From: Bacteroidota bacterium
Lineage (GTDB): Bacteria > Zhuqueibacterota > Zhuqueibacteria > Zhuqueibacterales > Geothermadaptataceae
Assembly (NCBI GenBank): GCA_011375275.1
Contig: DRLW01000050.1
Location: 1 to 7,305, forward strand
Direction: 5' to 3'
DNA: 7,305 nucleotides
In this document: positions 1 to 7,174 of the stretch, one piece after another
Numbering within the stretch: the first letter of the stretch is position 1
Layout: each line of letters begins with the position of its first letter
Position numbers and translations under genes: made by a program
The notes under the pieces: generated by a model
Database searches by the model: none
What the model was told of the DNA's origin: nothing
The model's input: only the letters and a program-made list of their open reading frames with translations

Positions 1-2816
1 AACCAGAGCTGCCGGCCGATGCAGATGACCCGATGATCAGTGAGATCGATCTCTCGACCTTTCCGATCATGCTGGTCAACATCTCCGGAGACTACGGGCT
101 GGTCAAGCTCAAGGAGGTGGCAGAGCACCTCGAAGACCGCTTCGAAAACATCCCCGGCGTGCTCGATGTCACGATCACCGGCGGGCTTGATCGCGAGGTC
201 AAAGTCAATATCGACCTTTCAAAATTGAAATACTACCGCATCTCTTTTAAGGACGTCATCGATGCCATCCGCAACGAAAACCGCACCATCCCGGGCGGGT
301 CGGTCGAGGTCGGCAAGCTCAACTATCTCATTCGGGTGCCGGGCGAGTTCGAGCAACCGGAAACGATACGGGATATCATCGTCAAAGTCATCGATGGCCA
401 GGCCGTGTACATCAAAGACCTCGCTGAGGTCGTGTATGGCTTTAAAGAGCGGGACAGTTATGCGCGCCAGAACGGAGTCGAGTGTATCACGTTGAGCGTA
501 AAAAAGCGTTCGGGCGAGAATATCATCGCTGTGTCTGACGGCGTCAAACAGGAAATCGCGCGCATGATGCCCTTTCTGCCCGAGGGCACGAAAATCGATC
601 TGCTGGCAGACCAGTCGAAACAGATCCGCCGTATGGTCAATGAACTGGAAAACAACATCATCTCCGGCCTGCTGCTGGTGGTGGCCGTGCTGGTGCTGTT
701 TCTCGGCTTTCGCAACTCCCTTTTCATCGCCCTGTCCATCCCGCTGTCGATGCTGATCTCTTTTATTTTCATCCAGGCGCTTGGCTACACACTGAACATG
801 ATCGTGCTCTTCAGCCTGATCCTTGCATTGGGGATGCTGGTGGACAACGCGATCGTGATCATCGAAAATGTTTACCGCCATCAGCAGGAAGGATACGGCA
901 TGCTCATGGCCGCATGGCTGGGCACGCGCGAGGTGGGTGCGGCGGTTTCGGCCAGTACCCTGACGACGGTGTGCGCCTTTGCGCCCATGCTGTTCTGGCC
1001 CGGCATCATGGGCGAGTTCATGGGCTACCTGCCGGCGACCCTGATCATCACCCTGGGCAGTTGCCTGTTCGTTGCGCTGATCTTCAACCCGGTGATCGCG
1101 GCACAGTTCATGAAAAAACGCACACGCGAGGCCGGTCGTTTTGACAGGGGGCTCCAAAGGGTGATCGCTGTGTATGAAAAAAGCCTGCTCTTTGCACTGC
1201 GCCGGCGCGGGACCACCATCGGTCTTTCTTTTGCTCTGCTGGTGCTCATCCTTCTGTTCTACGGCATTTTCGGCCGCGGCGTCGAGTTTATGCCTGATGT
1301 CGATCCCTACCAGCTCACCATCGATGTCACTGCGCCGAGCGGGACCAACATCGATGAATCGAACAGGATCGTCAAAAAAATCGAGGCCAGGCTGCCGCAG
1401 TTTCTGGGGGATGTCAAAAACTACACCGCCAGCGTCGGCTTTACCATGGCGACCACGAGCAATGAAATGGGCGGAGGCGGCACGCCGCACAAAAGCCGTA
1501 TCACACTGGAGTTTATCGATCGCGAGTACCGCGAGCAGTCCTCGGTCATCACCATGGAACAAATCCGCGAGGCTGTCAGCGACATAGCCGGAGCCCGCAT
1601 CGAAGTGAACAAGCCGGAGATGGGGCCGCCGACCGGAGCGCCGATCAGTATCGAGCTTTCCGGCGATGATTTCAAAGTGCTCGGCAGCCTGGCGCAGAAA
1701 ATCCGCCGTGAAATCCGCGACATCCCCGGGCTGGTCGATCTGCGCGATACCTTCGACCAGGGGCGCCCGGAGCTGCGCGTCATCATCGACCGCGAAAAAG
1801 CACGGCTGTACGGGCTGAATACAGCGAAGATCGCCAACACCGTGCGGACCGCGATCAACGGCACGGAAGCATCAGAGTACCGCATCAATGACGAGGAGTA
1901 TGACATCACCGTGCGCCTGAGCAAGGAGTGGCGCAACCAGATCAGCGACCTCGAGCAGTTGATCATTTTCGACGAGGGCAAGCCCGTGCCTCTGAGCTCG
2001 ATCGCCAGCCTGGAATTCGGCGGCGGCTTTTCGAGCATCAAACGCAAGGATCTCAAACGTGTGGTAACGATCACAGGAAATACGGCAGGACGGCTGGACA
2101 ACGAAGTTCTGGCAGACATCCGAACGCGCCTTGACGCTTTTGAGCTGCCTTCCGGGTACAGCATCGATTACACCGGCCAGAACAAAGAGCAACAGGACAG
2201 TATGGAATTTCTCTCCGGCGCGTTTTTGATCGCCCTGCTTCTGATCTTCCTGGTCCTGGTGTCGGAATTCAATTCGGTGATCACACCGTTCATCATCATG
2301 CTGTCCGTCCTGCTGTCGCTGGCCGGTGTTTTTCTCGGCCTGCTGGTCACGGGCACGCCCTTCGGAGTGATCATGACCGGCATCGGAGTGATTTCCCTGG
2401 CCGGCGTGGTGGTCAACAACGCGATCGTTTTGCTGGATTATACCATGAAACTGCGCGAGCGAGGCCTTGAGAAGCAGACTGCGATCGTGCAGGCCGGCAA
2501 GACGCGTTTCCGGCCGGTTATCCTCACTGCCGTGACCACGATTCTCGGACTGATCCCGCTGACTACCGGGCTCAATATCGACTTTTTCAATCTCACGTTC
2601 ACGTATGGCGGTGACAGCCAGCAATGGTGGGGGCCGATGGGGTTTGCGGTTATCTTCGGCCTGGCTTTCGCCACTTTTCTGACGCTGATCGTCGTGCCGG
2701 TGGCATACTCGCTGCTGGATGATGTCTCGGTCTATTTCCAACGACTGGCAGGGGTCAAGCGGGAAAAACTGGAACCAGCCGGCACAGATGCCCTGCCTGA
2801 TCCGGCAAAATCGTAG
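1..2816 (+). CDS. RND-family efflux pump, inner-membrane permease (HAE/AcrB-like), 5'-truncated by window edge
   Basis: This is the inner-membrane proton/drug antiporter of a tripartite efflux system. Such pumps normally work as a trimer with a periplasmic adaptor and an outer-membrane channel; neither partner is in view. The reading frame is open from position 3, and the first residues (PELPADADDP) already read as RND porter domain, so the ATG at 33 is internal. About 937 residues are visible against roughly 1,030-1,080 for the family, so TM1 and the start of the first porter domain are missing. Counting from Met at 33: first porter domain to ~200; TM2-TM6 in ~206-358; TM7 ~394-413; second porter domain ~415-720; TM8-TM12 in ~724-893; short hydrophilic tail. 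The TM4 motif is GMLVDNAIVIIENV, with Asp271 aligning to AcrB Asp407 and Asn272 in place of Asp408. TM10 reads VVNNAIVLLDY, with Asn795 in place of AcrB Lys940. FWPGIMGEF and WWGPMGFAVIFGL are also typical. The family is certain; the substrate is not. Metal-type (CusA) function is not indicated. Confidence 0.95.
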   Translation, partial: PELPADADDPMISEIDLSTFPIMLVNISGDYGLVKLKEVAEHLEDRFENIPGVLDVTITGGLDREVKVNIDLSKLKYYRISFKDVIDAIRNENRTIPGGSVEVGKLNYLIRVPGEFEQPETIRDIIVKVIDGQAVYIKDLAEVVYGFKERDSYARQNGVECITLSVKKRSGENIIAVSDGVKQEIARMMPFLPEGTKIDLLADQSKQIRRMVNELENNIISGLLLVVAVLVLFLGFRNSLFIALSIPLSMLISFIFIQALGYTLNMIVLFSLILALGMLVDNAIVIIENVYRHQQEGYGMLMAAWLGTREVGAAVSASTLTTVCAFAPMLFWPGIMGEFMGYLPATLIITLGSCLFVALIFNPVIAAQFMKKRTREAGRFDRGLQRVIAVYEKSLLFALRRRGTTIGLSFALLVLILLFYGIFGRGVEFMPDVDPYQLTIDVTAPSGTNIDESNRIVKKIEARLPQFLGDVKNYTASVGFTMATTSNEMGGGGTPHKSRITLEFIDREYREQSSVITMEQIREAVSDIAGARIEVNKPEMGPPTGAPISIELSGDDFKVLGSLAQKIRREIRDIPGLVDLRDTFDQGRPELRVIIDREKARLYGLNTAKIANTVRTAINGTEASEYRINDEEYDITVRLSKEWRNQISDLEQLIIFDEGKPVPLSSIASLEFGGGFSSIKRKDLKRVVTITGNTAGRLDNEVLADIRTRLDAFELPSGYSIDYTGQNKEQQDSMEFLSGAFLIALLLIFLVLVSEFNSVITPFIIMLSVLLSLAGVFLGLLVTGTPFGVIMTGIGVISLAGVVVNNAIVLLDYTMKLRERGLEKQTAIVQAGKTRFRPVILTAVTTILGLIPLTTGLNIDFFNLTFTYGGDSQQWWGPMGFAVIFGLAFATFLTLIVVPVAYSLLDDVSVYFQRLAGVKREKLEPAGTDALPDPAKS

Positions 2817-2819
2817 GGG

Positions 2820-4433
2820 CTATCGCTCCGTATCTTCCTGCCAGGAAAAAGCACGGGCAAGAATCCGGTTGTAGCGGGCAATCTCCAGCAACATGCGGCT
2901 GTCGGTCCATGCCAGCTCTCTGGCCATGGCCTGTGCTGCAGCGCCGGCATAGTCGCCTTCTTTCCCCCGCCGCAGCCCCCACATGCTGCGCCTCAGCAGG
3001 AAATCATCGAGGTGGCGTACCTGCTCATGGCGGGCGCAGTACCTCGCCTCTGCTACCAGAATCTCATCCGGACTCATTTTTTCCACGCTATCCACGCCGG
3101 CGATCTCGAGGATGTGCCGGCGGGCTTTTCCATAGAGCAGCAGAGGGTCTGAGTTCAACTCGGGGAATGTTCTCCGGCGTACAGGGCGTCGCTGCCAGGG
3201 CCTCTGCTCCGGGATTCCCGGCAGAGGCTCGCGGGCTGTCCGGCTTCCGGGCAGGTGCGCAGACAACAGGTCTGCTACCTTGTCTCCTACCTCCTCAGCA
3301 AGCTGGCGATAGGTGGTCAGCTTGCCGCCGATGATCGAAAGAAAAGCGCGGCGATCGTCGCCGGTTTCATGCTGTTTGATGAAATGCCGGCGTGTCACTG
3401 CGCCGGCGTCTTTGCCCTCGGCAGGCGGCAGGGGCCGAACACCGCTGTAGGTCATCCGGATCATCTCCGGGCGGATATTCAGCTCAGGCAGCAGATGGTT
3501 GGTCTCGCTGATCAGGTAGCGGACTTCCAGGGAATCCGCGCGCACCTCATCGACGCTGGCATCGTAAAAGATATCCGTTGTGCCGATGAGCAGCTCATCG
3601 CGGCCAAAGGGGATGATAAAAAATGGCCGTCCGTCCGAGCGGGCAGGCGAGTATAGCGCATGGCGAAGCCCGAGCGTATTGGCAACGAGGATGTGCGAGC
3701 CGCGCGTGCCGCCAACCAGCCTCGGCCGCCGCGGGTCTGCCAGTCCGGCGATATCGTTCACCCACGGGCCGGCAGCATTGATAACGATGCCCGCGGCTGC
3801 CTGGTGCTGTTCGCCGGTATCGACATCTTCAAAACGCACCTGCCAGCGGCCATCCCCGGCAACTTCCAGACCGGCGAGGCGATGATAATTCAAACAAAGC
3901 GCGCCCGCCTGCCGGGCAGCCCGGATGTTTTCCAGAGTCAGGCGTTCCGGAAGAGGCACCTGGCAATCGAAATATGCAAATCCGCCGTGCAATCCCTGTG
4001 GATTCATCCCCTGCTGCAAACGCAGAATTCTGCGACGCGAGAGCATACGGTGTTTGGGCAGGCTTTTTCCCAGAGAGAGAATATCGTAGAGCAGCATGCC
4101 GGCCTTGAGTTTGGCTCGCCCGTACTCCTGACCAGCGTAAACCGGCAGGATGAACTCGAGAGGAAAAACCAGATGCGGTGCGATCTGCAGAAGAATTTTG
4201 CGTTCGTGCAGGGATTCACGCACCAGCGCAAAATCGAAGTGTTCGAGATACCGCAGACCACCGTGGATCAACCGGGTCGAGGCAGCAGTCGTACCGCTGC
4301 CGAAATCATTTTTTTCAACCAGCAGCACGGACAGACCGCGCTGGGACAGGTCCCGAGCGATACCTGCGCCGTTAATTCCGCCCCCAATGATGGCGACATC
4401 GTAATTCTCCTGAAACACTCCCGAATCTGCCAT
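2820..4433 (-). CDS. glpD: FAD-dependent glycerol-3-phosphate dehydrogenase
   Basis: This enzyme oxidises sn-glycerol 3-phosphate to dihydroxyacetone phosphate at the cytoplasmic face of the inner membrane and passes the electrons through FAD to quinone. It links glycerol and phospholipid-derived glycerol to glycolysis and respiration. The protein has 537 residues (E. coli GlpD has 501). Both family signatures are complete: IGGGINGAGIARDLSQRG at 16-33 (dinucleotide-binding loop) and GGKLTTYRQLA at 369-379. STRLIHGGLRYLE at 52-64 is the flavin-contact segment. Arg333 in YSGVRPL and Arg348 in VTRRH keep the 15-residue spacing of substrate-site arginines 317 and 332 in E. coli. Residues ~400-525 form the C-terminal helical domain, with RHLDDFLLRRSMWGL at 473-487. 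A Pro/Arg-rich linker at ~398-425 accounts for part of the extra length. The ATG at 4433 sits just before the nucleotide-binding fold; the ribosome binding site is modest (GGGA close by, AGGAAG 12 bases upstream). No glpK, glpF or glpR is in view. Confidence 0.96.
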   Translation of the reverse strand: MADSGVFQENYDVAIIGGGINGAGIARDLSQRGLSVLLVEKNDFGSGTTAASTRLIHGGLRYLEHFDFALVRESLHERKILLQIAPHLVFPLEFILPVYAGQEYGRAKLKAGMLLYDILSLGKSLPKHRMLSRRRILRLQQGMNPQGLHGGFAYFDCQVPLPERLTLENIRAARQAGALCLNYHRLAGLEVAGDGRWQVRFEDVDTGEQHQAAAGIVINAAGPWVNDIAGLADPRRPRLVGGTRGSHILVANTLGLRHALYSPARSDGRPFFIIPFGRDELLIGTTDIFYDASVDEVRADSLEVRYLISETNHLLPELNIRPEMIRMTYSGVRPLPPAEGKDAGAVTRRHFIKQHETGDDRRAFLSIIGGKLTTYRQLAEEVGDKVADLLSAHLPGSRTAREPLPGIPEQRPWQRRPVRRRTFPELNSDPLLLYGKARRHILEIAGVDSVEKMSPDEILVAEARYCARHEQVRHLDDFLLRRSMWGLRRGKEGDYAGAAAQAMARELAWTDSRMLLEIARYNRILARAFSWQEDTER

Positions 4434-4463
4434 GAGATCCCGTCGCTTCCTGTTTTATCCTGA

Positions 4464-4492
4464 AATATTCTGAACGCAGAACAAAGTTACAA
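4464..4492 (-). promoter_or_regulatory. Weak sigma-70-type promoter candidate for glpD
   Basis: On the minus strand TTGTAA (4492-4487) is followed after 17 bases by AATATT (4469-4464). Each box matches the consensus at 4 of 6 positions. Transcription would start near 4457, giving a leader of about 24 bases before the glpD ATG at 4433. It lies in the most AT-rich part of the 178-base gap between glpD and the upstream 179-residue gene. This is a pattern match only, and glpD could instead be co-transcribed from further upstream. Confidence 0.3.
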
Positions 4493-4611
4493 ACACAGTA
4501 TCGGTCCCGCCATCCAGCTCCCACAGTGTGACGTCCTGACCTTTGCGGTAAACTCAGGTGAATGGTGCAAAGCGTTTTTTCATGGTGTCACCTGCCCGGC
4601 CAGCACTCAGC

Positions 4612-5151
4612 TCAACCGGTGCTTTCACGCAGGGCTTTGAATCGTTCCAAAGCCGTGGCAAACTGTTCCTCCGCCTTATCGAGATAGAGGCGAACTTCGT
4701 CGATGTAGCCATCGGCTGAGGCTGACCACACGCGGTTGAGGTAGCGCTCGCCAGCCGCGAACTCACTCATCACCTGGGCGTAATTCTGCAAGCCATAAAC
4801 GTGGCCGATAGTGCGGCGGGCCTCCACGAACCGGTCGATGAACTCGGGCAGTTTTTCATCGATCTGCTTATGCACGACATAGGGATCGGCCGGCCCATCT
4901 CCTGCGTTGATGGTTTTGATTTCCTGAAGGATCTGGCCCAGGCTGGCTTCGATATCCTGAATATTTCCCGCGAGGCGGCTGTCTGCAAAGTGCTCTGCTT
5001 TTTCGGCACGTTGAACCAGCACCACGCCGGCAACACCGATGAGCAATGTGGGCACGAACCAGGCCCAGTCCACTTCATGAACATGAATGACAGCAACCAG
5101 AGCTGCCGCGAGAAAGCCGAGGGTGATCAAGAGATAACCTGCTTTTTTCAT
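4612..5151 (-). CDS. Unrecognised 179-residue protein with two membrane segments, next to OPT transporter
   Basis: I do not recognise a named family. The sequence shows a short basic N-terminus (MKK), a hydrophobic segment at ~5-23, a 5-6 residue turn (HVHEVD), a second hydrophobic segment at ~29-47, then QRAEKAEH and a charged, mostly helical tail to residue 179. By the positive-inside rule both ends should be cytoplasmic, with a membrane hairpin as anchor. The tail has coiled-coil-like stretches at ~62-80 and ~150-175, and a distinctive aromatic patch, ERYLNRVWSASADGYIDEV (135-153), that looks like a conserved core. The ATG at 5151 follows AGGAGGTG by five bases, so the start is firm. The gene begins 12 bases after the OPT transporter ends, and the transporter's TGA overlaps the Shine-Dalgarno sequence, which suggests coupled translation. 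A role as transporter accessory or regulatory subunit is inference from position only. A false ORF is unlikely given the RBS and the membrane-protein pattern. Confidence 0.85.
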   Translation of the reverse strand: MKKAGYLLITLGFLAAALVAVIHVHEVDWAWFVPTLLIGVAGVVLVQRAEKAEHFADSRLAGNIQDIEASLGQILQEIKTINAGDGPADPYVVHKQIDEKLPEFIDRFVEARRTIGHVYGLQNYAQVMSEFAAGERYLNRVWSASADGYIDEVRLYLDKAEEQFATALERFKALRESTG

Positions 5152-5156
5152 TTTCC

Positions 5157-5164
5157 CACCTCCT
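5157..5164 (-). promoter_or_regulatory. Strong ribosome binding site coupling the OPT stop to the 179-residue gene
   Basis: AGGAGGTG on the minus strand is an almost full complement of the 16S rRNA 3' end, five bases before the ATG at 5151. Its first base is the last base of the transporter's TGA stop (5166-5164). Ribosomes finishing the transporter therefore terminate on this site, favouring re-initiation on the second gene. Confidence 0.8.
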
Positions 5165-6891
5165 CACGCGCTTGCTGTGATGATGAAATAAATCGCAAAA
5201 CCGACGCCTACCAGGGCCTCGCCAACGATGAGACCCGCCGCAACCGGAATACCGACATCATCGGCATACCGATGGCCGAGTTTCGCATCCGTGAACAGGC
5301 GCAGCACCGTCCCCAGGCTGTAGGTGAGTACGATATTAAACGGCAGATAAAACCCCAACCCGACCAGCACTCCGAGGCCGCCGACTCCGCTGGCGCTGAG
5401 CAGAGCGCCAAGACCGGCACCGGCGACGTATTTTTGCACTGGCACATCTCCGCCGAGAATACCACTGATCATGCTCGCCAGTGCCTGCCCTTGCGGTGCG
5501 GGCAGGCGCTCACTGCCGAGTTTATAGGCATCGTGCAGGACGTAAATCAAAATCATGATCACGATCGGGCCGAGCCAGGTGCCGAGCAACTGGGCAATCT
5601 GCTGCTTGCGCGGCGTGGCGCCGACGAGATAGCCGGTTTTCAAATCGAGCATCAGGTCTGTCGCCTGAGCCATGGCCACACAGGCAGCAGCACCCACCAT
5701 GACCGAAGAGATAATCGCAGCCTTGTCGCCAAGACCGCTGCTGATGATGATCAGGATGGTGACTGCAATCAGAGTCATGCCGCTCAGGGGCGACCAGTTG
5801 GTGCGGCCGATACACTCGGACAGGATGACACCGGCAACCCAGATCCACAGCGTTCCGAGCAGCGCCATAATGCTGCCGCGTATGATGCCCATCTCCGCGG
5901 TGGAATGGATCGCGATGACGAAGAGCAGCAGCGTTGCAGCCGCAATGGCGATGTAAAGCAGCTTGATCGGCATCTCATCCTGAGAGATACCAGTTTTCAG
6001 TTTTGAGGCTGTCTGCATGCTGTGTACAGCGCTCCTGATCAAGGGCAGAGCGAGAACGATACCGGTGAGCGCCCCGCCGATCAGCATGCCGATACCGACC
6101 GGACGGAATAAACTCAAGCGCAGATAACCGGTCAGGCTGGTACCCATTTCCTGCAGCGCAGCAGGCTCGGGCAGCAGCCCGGCAGCAGAAAGCATCGGAG
6201 CCAGCACCCAGTAGCACACATAGCCGCCGATGATAAAAAAGAAGCCTCCCTTGCCGGCAATATACCCTACGCCGACCGTGAGCAGCGAGAGATACCAGAC
6301 ACCGTTCATATATTCCGGCAGGCCGATCAGAACACCCAGATTCCAGTTTTCTACGTGATAACTCTGGCTGAAAAAATGGACTACAGCACTCGCCGCAGCA
6401 CCACCGATGAGCAGCACAGCTTTATGAACACCTGCCCCCGGAGAACGCAGCACCGTGGCAACCGCCACCCCACCGGGATAGGTCAGCCGTTCGAAATCGA
6501 TCATCTGCTTGCGCAGAGGGATGATGAACGCGACACCGAGAACGCCGCCGGCGATGGTCGAAAAGACGAGCACCACCGGATTGAAGTCCGTCTGCCCCAA
6601 TATAAACAAAGCCGGTACCGAAAACATCATACCGGCCGAAGCGCCGTTGACTGCACTGGCAACAGTCTGATTGATGTTATTCTCGATGATGCTGTTGCGG
6701 TTGAGCAAGCCGCGCAGGATTCCGAATCCAAGAATGGCAGCCAGCTCCGAGCCTTCAATAGAAAAACCGAGAATCAGCGAGGCATAGCCAATGCTCAGGG
6801 CAATGAGTATGCCGAGACCATAGCCCACCAGAACCGCCGTCAGAGTCAGCTCGGGATACGGCCCGGTACGGATGATTTGCTTTTCCGCCAA
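5164..6891 (-). CDS. OPT-family (oligopeptide transporter superfamily) permease
   Basis: This is an integral inner-membrane carrier of the OPT superfamily. Members move oligopeptides or metal chelates, usually with protons; the substrate of this prokaryotic branch cannot be told from sequence. The protein has 575 residues, within the bacterial OPT range, and is hydrophobic nearly throughout with roughly 14-16 membrane segments. Family-like landmarks include ENNINQTVASAVNGASAG (70-87), DFERLTYPGGVAVATVLRS (132-150), ECIGRTNWSPLSGMTLIA (359-376) and DLKTGYLVGATPRKQQIAQ (416-434). The only long hydrophilic stretch is ~288-308 (SAVHSMQTASKLKTGISQDEM region), probably a central cytoplasmic loop joining two halves. 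The start codon is TTG at 6891, chosen because AAAGGAGG lies five bases upstream and the N-terminus MAEKQIIRTGPYPELTLTAV leads directly into the first helix. It is the first gene of a two-gene unit with the 179-residue protein. No peptidase or metal-chelator gene is adjacent to hint at substrate. Confidence 0.93.
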   Translation of the reverse strand: MAEKQIIRTGPYPELTLTAVLVGYGLGILIALSIGYASLILGFSIEGSELAAILGFGILRGLLNRNSIIENNINQTVASAVNGASAGMMFSVPALFILGQTDFNPVVLVFSTIAGGVLGVAFIIPLRKQMIDFERLTYPGGVAVATVLRSPGAGVHKAVLLIGGAAASAVVHFFSQSYHVENWNLGVLIGLPEYMNGVWYLSLLTVGVGYIAGKGGFFFIIGGYVCYWVLAPMLSAAGLLPEPAALQEMGTSLTGYLRLSLFRPVGIGMLIGGALTGIVLALPLIRSAVHSMQTASKLKTGISQDEMPIKLLYIAIAAATLLLFVIAIHSTAEMGIIRGSIMALLGTLWIWVAGVILSECIGRTNWSPLSGMTLIAVTILIIISSGLGDKAAIISSVMVGAAACVAMAQATDLMLDLKTGYLVGATPRKQQIAQLLGTWLGPIVIMILIYVLHDAYKLGSERLPAPQGQALASMISGILGGDVPVQKYVAGAGLGALLSASGVGGLGVLVGLGFYLPFNIVLTYSLGTVLRLFTDAKLGHRYADDVGIPVAAGLIVGEALVGVGFAIYFIITASA

Positions 6892-6896
6892 CGTTC

Positions 6897-6904
6897 CCTC
6901 CTTT
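6897..6904 (-). promoter_or_regulatory. Ribosome binding site that fixes the TTG start of the OPT gene
   Basis: AAAGGAGG on the minus strand, followed by GAACG and then TTG (6891-6889). The strong match and five-base spacing support TTG as the true start. The nearest in-frame ATG codons lie well inside the membrane region and would remove the first helices. Confidence 0.8.
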
Positions 6905-6949
6905 AACCTGAAAATCCAGAGATGTTTGAAAATATTCAGCTTAACCGCT

Positions 6950-6978
6950 ATGTTATCCGGGTTATTCAGTTCTCTCAG
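6950..6978 (-). promoter_or_regulatory. Weak promoter candidate for the OPT transporter unit
   Basis: On the minus strand CTGAGA (6978-6973) and TAACAT (6955-6950) are separated by 17 bases, each matching the sigma-70 consensus at 4 of 6 positions. This would give a leader of about 50 bases before the TTG start. The surrounding ~6905-6970 is clearly more AT-rich than its flanks, as expected of a promoter region, but several other weak pairings are possible. Confidence 0.2.
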
Positions 6979-7036
6979 CCCGGTTGCATCTCTTCAACCA
7001 GCCCGCCTGAAAACTGCACCTGCCTGCACCAGAACC

Positions 7037-7074
7037 GTCATTCCGGTTTCCCCGCAGGGGAAGGCCGGAATCTC
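7037..7074. repeat. REP-like palindrome, copy 1
   Basis: The unit runs from GTCATTCCGG (7037-7046) to CCGGAATCTC (7065-7074). ATTCCGG pairs with CCGGAAT as the outer stem, and TTCCCC (7048-7053) pairs with GGGGAA (7057-7062) around a GCA loop, giving a 13-bp stem with one small internal mismatch. GTCATTCC...GGAATCTC ends are typical of dispersed intergenic REP-type repeats in many bacteria. That it is repeated elsewhere in this genome is inferred from its form and from the inverted partner copy nearby. Confidence 0.7.
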
Positions 7075-7102
7075 CCAGACTCAGGCACGTGAACAAAAAG
7101 AT

Positions 7103-7139
7103 GAGATTCCGGCACTACGCTGCGCTTGGCCGGAATGAC
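7103..7139. repeat. REP-like palindrome, copy 2, inverted relative to copy 1
   Basis: This unit runs from GAGATTCCGGC (7103-7113) to GCCGGAATGAC (7129-7139). ATTCCGGC pairs with GCCGGAAT in an 8-bp perfect stem around a 15-base loop. Its ends are the exact reverse complement of copy 1: CCGGAATGAC matches GTCATTCCGG over 10 bases, and GAGATTCCGGC matches GCCGGAATCTC over 11. The loop sequence differs from copy 1, so only the ends are conserved. Confidence 0.7.
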
Positions 7140-7174
7140 ACATGCCGGGGGCTGAGCCGAGAAACGTTCGTAGT

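Noticed and set aside
1..32. ATG at 33 as the true RND start
   Set aside because: The frame is open to the window edge and the preceding residues (LPADADDP) are standard RND porter sequence. A pump starting here would lack its first membrane helix.
219..1562. Long minus-strand open frame (447 codons) opposite the RND gene
   Set aside because: The plus-strand protein is a clear RND pump. The antisense product is rich in His, Gln, Asp and Arg with no domain pattern, as expected from complementing GC-biased codons of a membrane protein.
1421..2741. Two further minus-strand open frames (247 and 289 codons) opposite the RND gene
   Set aside because: Same shadow pattern, mutually overlapping, no ribosome binding sites and no recognisable motif.
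2835..2847. TTCCT-GCC-AGGAA stem near the convergent stop codons as a terminator
   Set aside because: The stem is only 5 bp. On the plus strand an A-run, not a T-run, follows, and on the minus strand the T-run precedes the stem. It lies inside glpD coding sequence.
3660..4463. Plus-strand open frame of 267 codons opposite glpD
   Set aside because: It lies antisense to an intact glpD with both family signatures. Its sequence has no domain features.
4554..4594. Possible hairpin CAGGTGA/TCACCTG with a short ATG open frame (MKKRFAPFT) between the 179-residue gene and glpD
   Set aside because: The stem is 7 bp with a 26-base loop, and no T-run follows on the minus strand, so it is not a convincing terminator. 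The nine-codon frame has no attenuator features.
4801..6006. Plus-strand open frame of 401 codons across the OPT and 179-residue genes
   Set aside because: It is antisense to both real genes and even spans their junction. The composition is His/Gln/Asp-rich, typical of a shadow of hydrophobic codons.
6872..7138. Plus-strand open frame of 88 codons over the transporter leader
   Set aside because: It begins inside the OPT gene, lacks a ribosome binding site, and its second half is translation of the palindromic repeats.
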